NCBI RefSeq assembly: GCF_047495875.1
Contig: NC_092458.1
Location: forward strand, 5,887,439-5,951,438
Direction: 5' to 3'
DNA: 64,000 nt
Source: Pithys albifrons albifrons
Lineage: Eukaryota; Chordata; Aves; Passeriformes; Thamnophilidae
Below are positions 62,299-64,000 of the stretch, in pieces (position 1 is the stretch's first letter; every line of letters starts with the position of its first letter). The notes under the pieces were generated by a model. That model saw nothing but the letters and a program-made list of their open reading frames with translations. It made no database searches and was not told the DNA's origin. A program made the position numbers and the translations under genes.

Positions 62299-62440
62299 CC
62301 TAGTGCGGAGGGCGCGCAGGAGGGCGAGCGCCGCGCCGGGGCCCCCGCAGCTTCCCCACGGCCCCCGCAAGACCATGGGGCAGCCCCGCCGGGCGCCGCC
62401 TCCCCGCCGGCCGCGGCTGCGGGGGGCCGGGGGCCGCCGC

Positions 62441-62475
62441 CGCGCGTGTGCGTGTGTGTGCGGTGTGTGTGTGCG
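62441..62475. repeat. Alternating purine-pyrimidine GT/GC tract, Z-DNA-prone, in the PTCHD1 5' region
   Basis: The tract reads as almost uninterrupted CG and TG dinucleotide alternation, in two runs (62441-62462 and 62463-62475) separated by one phase slip. A further mixed GC/GT stretch continues to about 62500. It lies about 143-177 bp upstream of the PTCHD1 start codon, probably in the 5' UTR or core promoter. Alternating CG/TG tracts favour left-handed DNA under negative supercoiling and are length-polymorphic. Confidence 0.75.
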
Positions 62476-62910
62476 CCCGCCCGCCCGTGTGCGTGCGCGG
62501 GGCGGCTCGGGCGCCCGTCCTCCCGCAACGCCGCCGTGCCCGAGAGGAGTTTCCCAGCCCCTCGATGCCGGACTTCCCAACCCACCACCCCTCGCCGCGG
62601 AGCGCCGACGGGGGTGGGGGGGCAGCCCCACCGCCCCTCGCCGCGGGAAGGGGCAAGCGCCGCTCCCCGCCCCCGCCGCGGAGTTTGCGCGGGAGCGGGG
62701 CTGCCCGCAGACTGCTGACTAATCCCCCGGCCGCGGCAGGCGAGGCGAAGCGGGGCGGGCGCGGAAAGCCCTCCGGGGCGCCCCCGCCGCCGCCGCCCTC
62801 CGCCCAGGGGCGCGGGGCCACGCCGGGCGGCGCCTCGCACGGGGCGGCGGGCGCAGCGCGGCGCCTCCCGCCGGGGCCGCCCCGCCGGCCGCGCTCGGGA
62901 CGCCGCGGCG

Positions 62911-62940
62911 CGCCCCGCCCCGCCCGGCCCCGCCCGCCGC
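62911..62940 (-). promoter_or_regulatory. Cluster of GC boxes (Sp1/KLF-type sites) upstream of PTCHD1
   Basis: The plus strand carries repeated CCCCGCCC units (GGGGCGGG on the gene strand) within 30 bp, about 610-640 bp upstream of the start codon. GC boxes bind Sp1/KLF factors and are typical of TATA-less CpG-island promoters. The transcription start is not identifiable from sequence, so the cluster may lie just upstream of it or within a long 5' UTR. Confidence 0.55.
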
Positions 62941-63203
62941 CAGCCACCGCCCCCGGCGCGATGGGGGAGCGTAGGATTCCCGCGGAACCGCCGCCCCCCG
63001 TGCAGGGGCAATTGGGTGTGTTTCCCGGGGGGCTCCGGCGCGAGGACCCGCCGCCAGGAACGTCTGGGCACTTCCCCCGGTGGCGGGGCCGGGCTGCGTC
63101 CCGGGGCGCCCGACGGCGCGCCCCGCGGTGCCGTCACACACACAGGTACCGCGGCGGCGGGGCCAGCGCGGCGCGGCACAGCCCGCCAGCCCCGCGCGGC
63201 CCG

Positions 63204-63236
63204 AATGGGCATGTGCGAGCGCCGCACATGCCCATT
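63204..63236. repeat. Perfect 14-bp inverted repeat with 5-nt spacer in the CpG island
   Basis: The left arm (63204-63217) begins AATGGGCATG and the right arm (63223-63236) is its exact reverse complement, with a 5-nt spacer. The arms contain a GCATGTGCG / CGCACATGC core that resembles the NRF1 site family (consensus about GCGCATGCGC) but differs from it. It lies about 0.9 kb upstream of the PTCHD1 start codon. It could extrude as a hairpin, act as a paired factor-binding site, or fold in RNA if transcribed. Confidence 0.85.
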
Positions 63237-63485
63237 AGAGGAGCCGGTGCCGCCGGCGGGGCTGTCCCTGCCCGTGTCGCGGTCCGCGGCCGCCCGGCAT
63301 CGTTCCCGGAGTCGCCCCGGGCTGCCCCAGCAGTGCCCCGCGCGGGGAGCGCCGGCAGCTGCCGGCACCGCGCCGCACCGAGGCAGCGCTGCCGCTCCCC
63401 TGGCAGCACCGGCAGCACCGGCGGCGTGCGGTGAGCGCGCTGCCCACCTGTGTGTAGGTACAGCCCGTCCCCGCCGGATGCGTTC

Positions 63486-64000
63486 CAGCGGCACGGCCTC
63501 ATTTTCAAATACAAATTGCATTGAAATATCAGAAACGAGCCTAAATGCCCTGTCTGTTGGCATGTTGGGACGCGCTGATTTCCAGTGCTGTCAGCTGGAG
63601 CAACTGCTGCTTCCCAAACCAAAGGTGTTGGTATCGGGACTCCCGTTACTACCCAGGCCCGTGGTTTTACAAATCGGAGAAAAGGAAGTTTCTGTTTGAC
63701 AGCTGTTACACGTGTTGCCGCATGAAACAGCAGCGGCTCCCTGTTTTGCCTGTTGATGGACTGACAGTCATCGTCCCCTTTACACTTCAGTAGTGTCTGA
63801 CCTGAGCTAATGTTTTGTCACGGACTCTTCATGCACAAAACCTCCTTGACATCATTCCTGTCTCCTCACAGCTAGGTCACACAGCTTGAATGCTGAACTC
63901 TTTCCATGTTTCACTTCTAATGTGCTGAAAAGTGAATAGCTTAATTGAGCAGGGCCAAGTTATGGCAGGTGAAGTCCCGGCATCCCCTTGGTTCTTCTGA
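63486..64000. other. Upstream flank of PTCHD1 beyond the CpG island
   Basis: Composition returns to ordinary, mixed AT/GC sequence. Short open frames are present on the plus strand but show no recognisable family. In mammals divergent antisense non-coding RNA starts in this direction from the PTCHD1 promoter. Nothing in the sequence here proves such a transcript. Confidence 0.7.

Overview
This is a stretch of a vertebrate nuclear genome, most likely a bird. It carries one recognisable protein-coding gene, PTCHD1 (patched domain-containing protein 1), on the minus strand. The three coding exons were joined by hand from splice sites: exon 1 at 62298-61948, exon 2 at 48946-48286 and exon 3 at 30411-28757. 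The joins are in frame (phase 0, then phase 1), with GT/AG boundaries and an uninterrupted product of 888 residues, the length I know for mammalian PTCHD1. A bird source is inferred from short 5'-truncated CR1 LINE tails ending in the ATTCTATGA motif, the absence of Alu- or B1-like SINEs, low repeat density and compact introns (13.0 and 17.9 kb). The species cannot be told from the sequence.

Layout from low to high coordinate. Positions 1-28756 are the 3' flank of PTCHD1, which includes its 3' UTR of unknown length. It is AT-rich non-coding DNA with three CR1 tails, a perfect AT-rich hairpin, microsatellites, a possible old LINE fragment and a near-identical 89-bp tandem duplication. Positions 28757-30411 are coding exon 3, and 30412-48285 are intron 2, which holds a CR1 tail, a (CA)n microsatellite and an old, diverged CR1/L3-type LINE in antisense orientation to the gene. 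Positions 48286-48946 are exon 2, and 48947-61947 are intron 1, with no recognisable gene. Positions 61948-62298 are exon 1, embedded in a CpG island of about 1.75 kb (about 61.73-63.48 kb) that must contain the promoter. Positions 63500-64000 are upstream flank.

PTCHD1 is a multi-pass membrane protein with a sterol-sensing-domain-like membrane block, related to Patched, NPC1 and RND transporters. It ends in a class I PDZ ligand (Thr-Thr-Val). In mammals it is a neuronal gene linked to intellectual disability and autism. No other protein, RNA gene, CRISPR array or prokaryote-type system is supported, and I found no previously undescribed biological system. The observations most worth checking lie in the promoter island: a perfect 14-bp-arm inverted repeat, a Z-DNA-prone alternating tract and an in-frame 5' extension of the reading frame. 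The recent 89-bp duplication is also worth checking.
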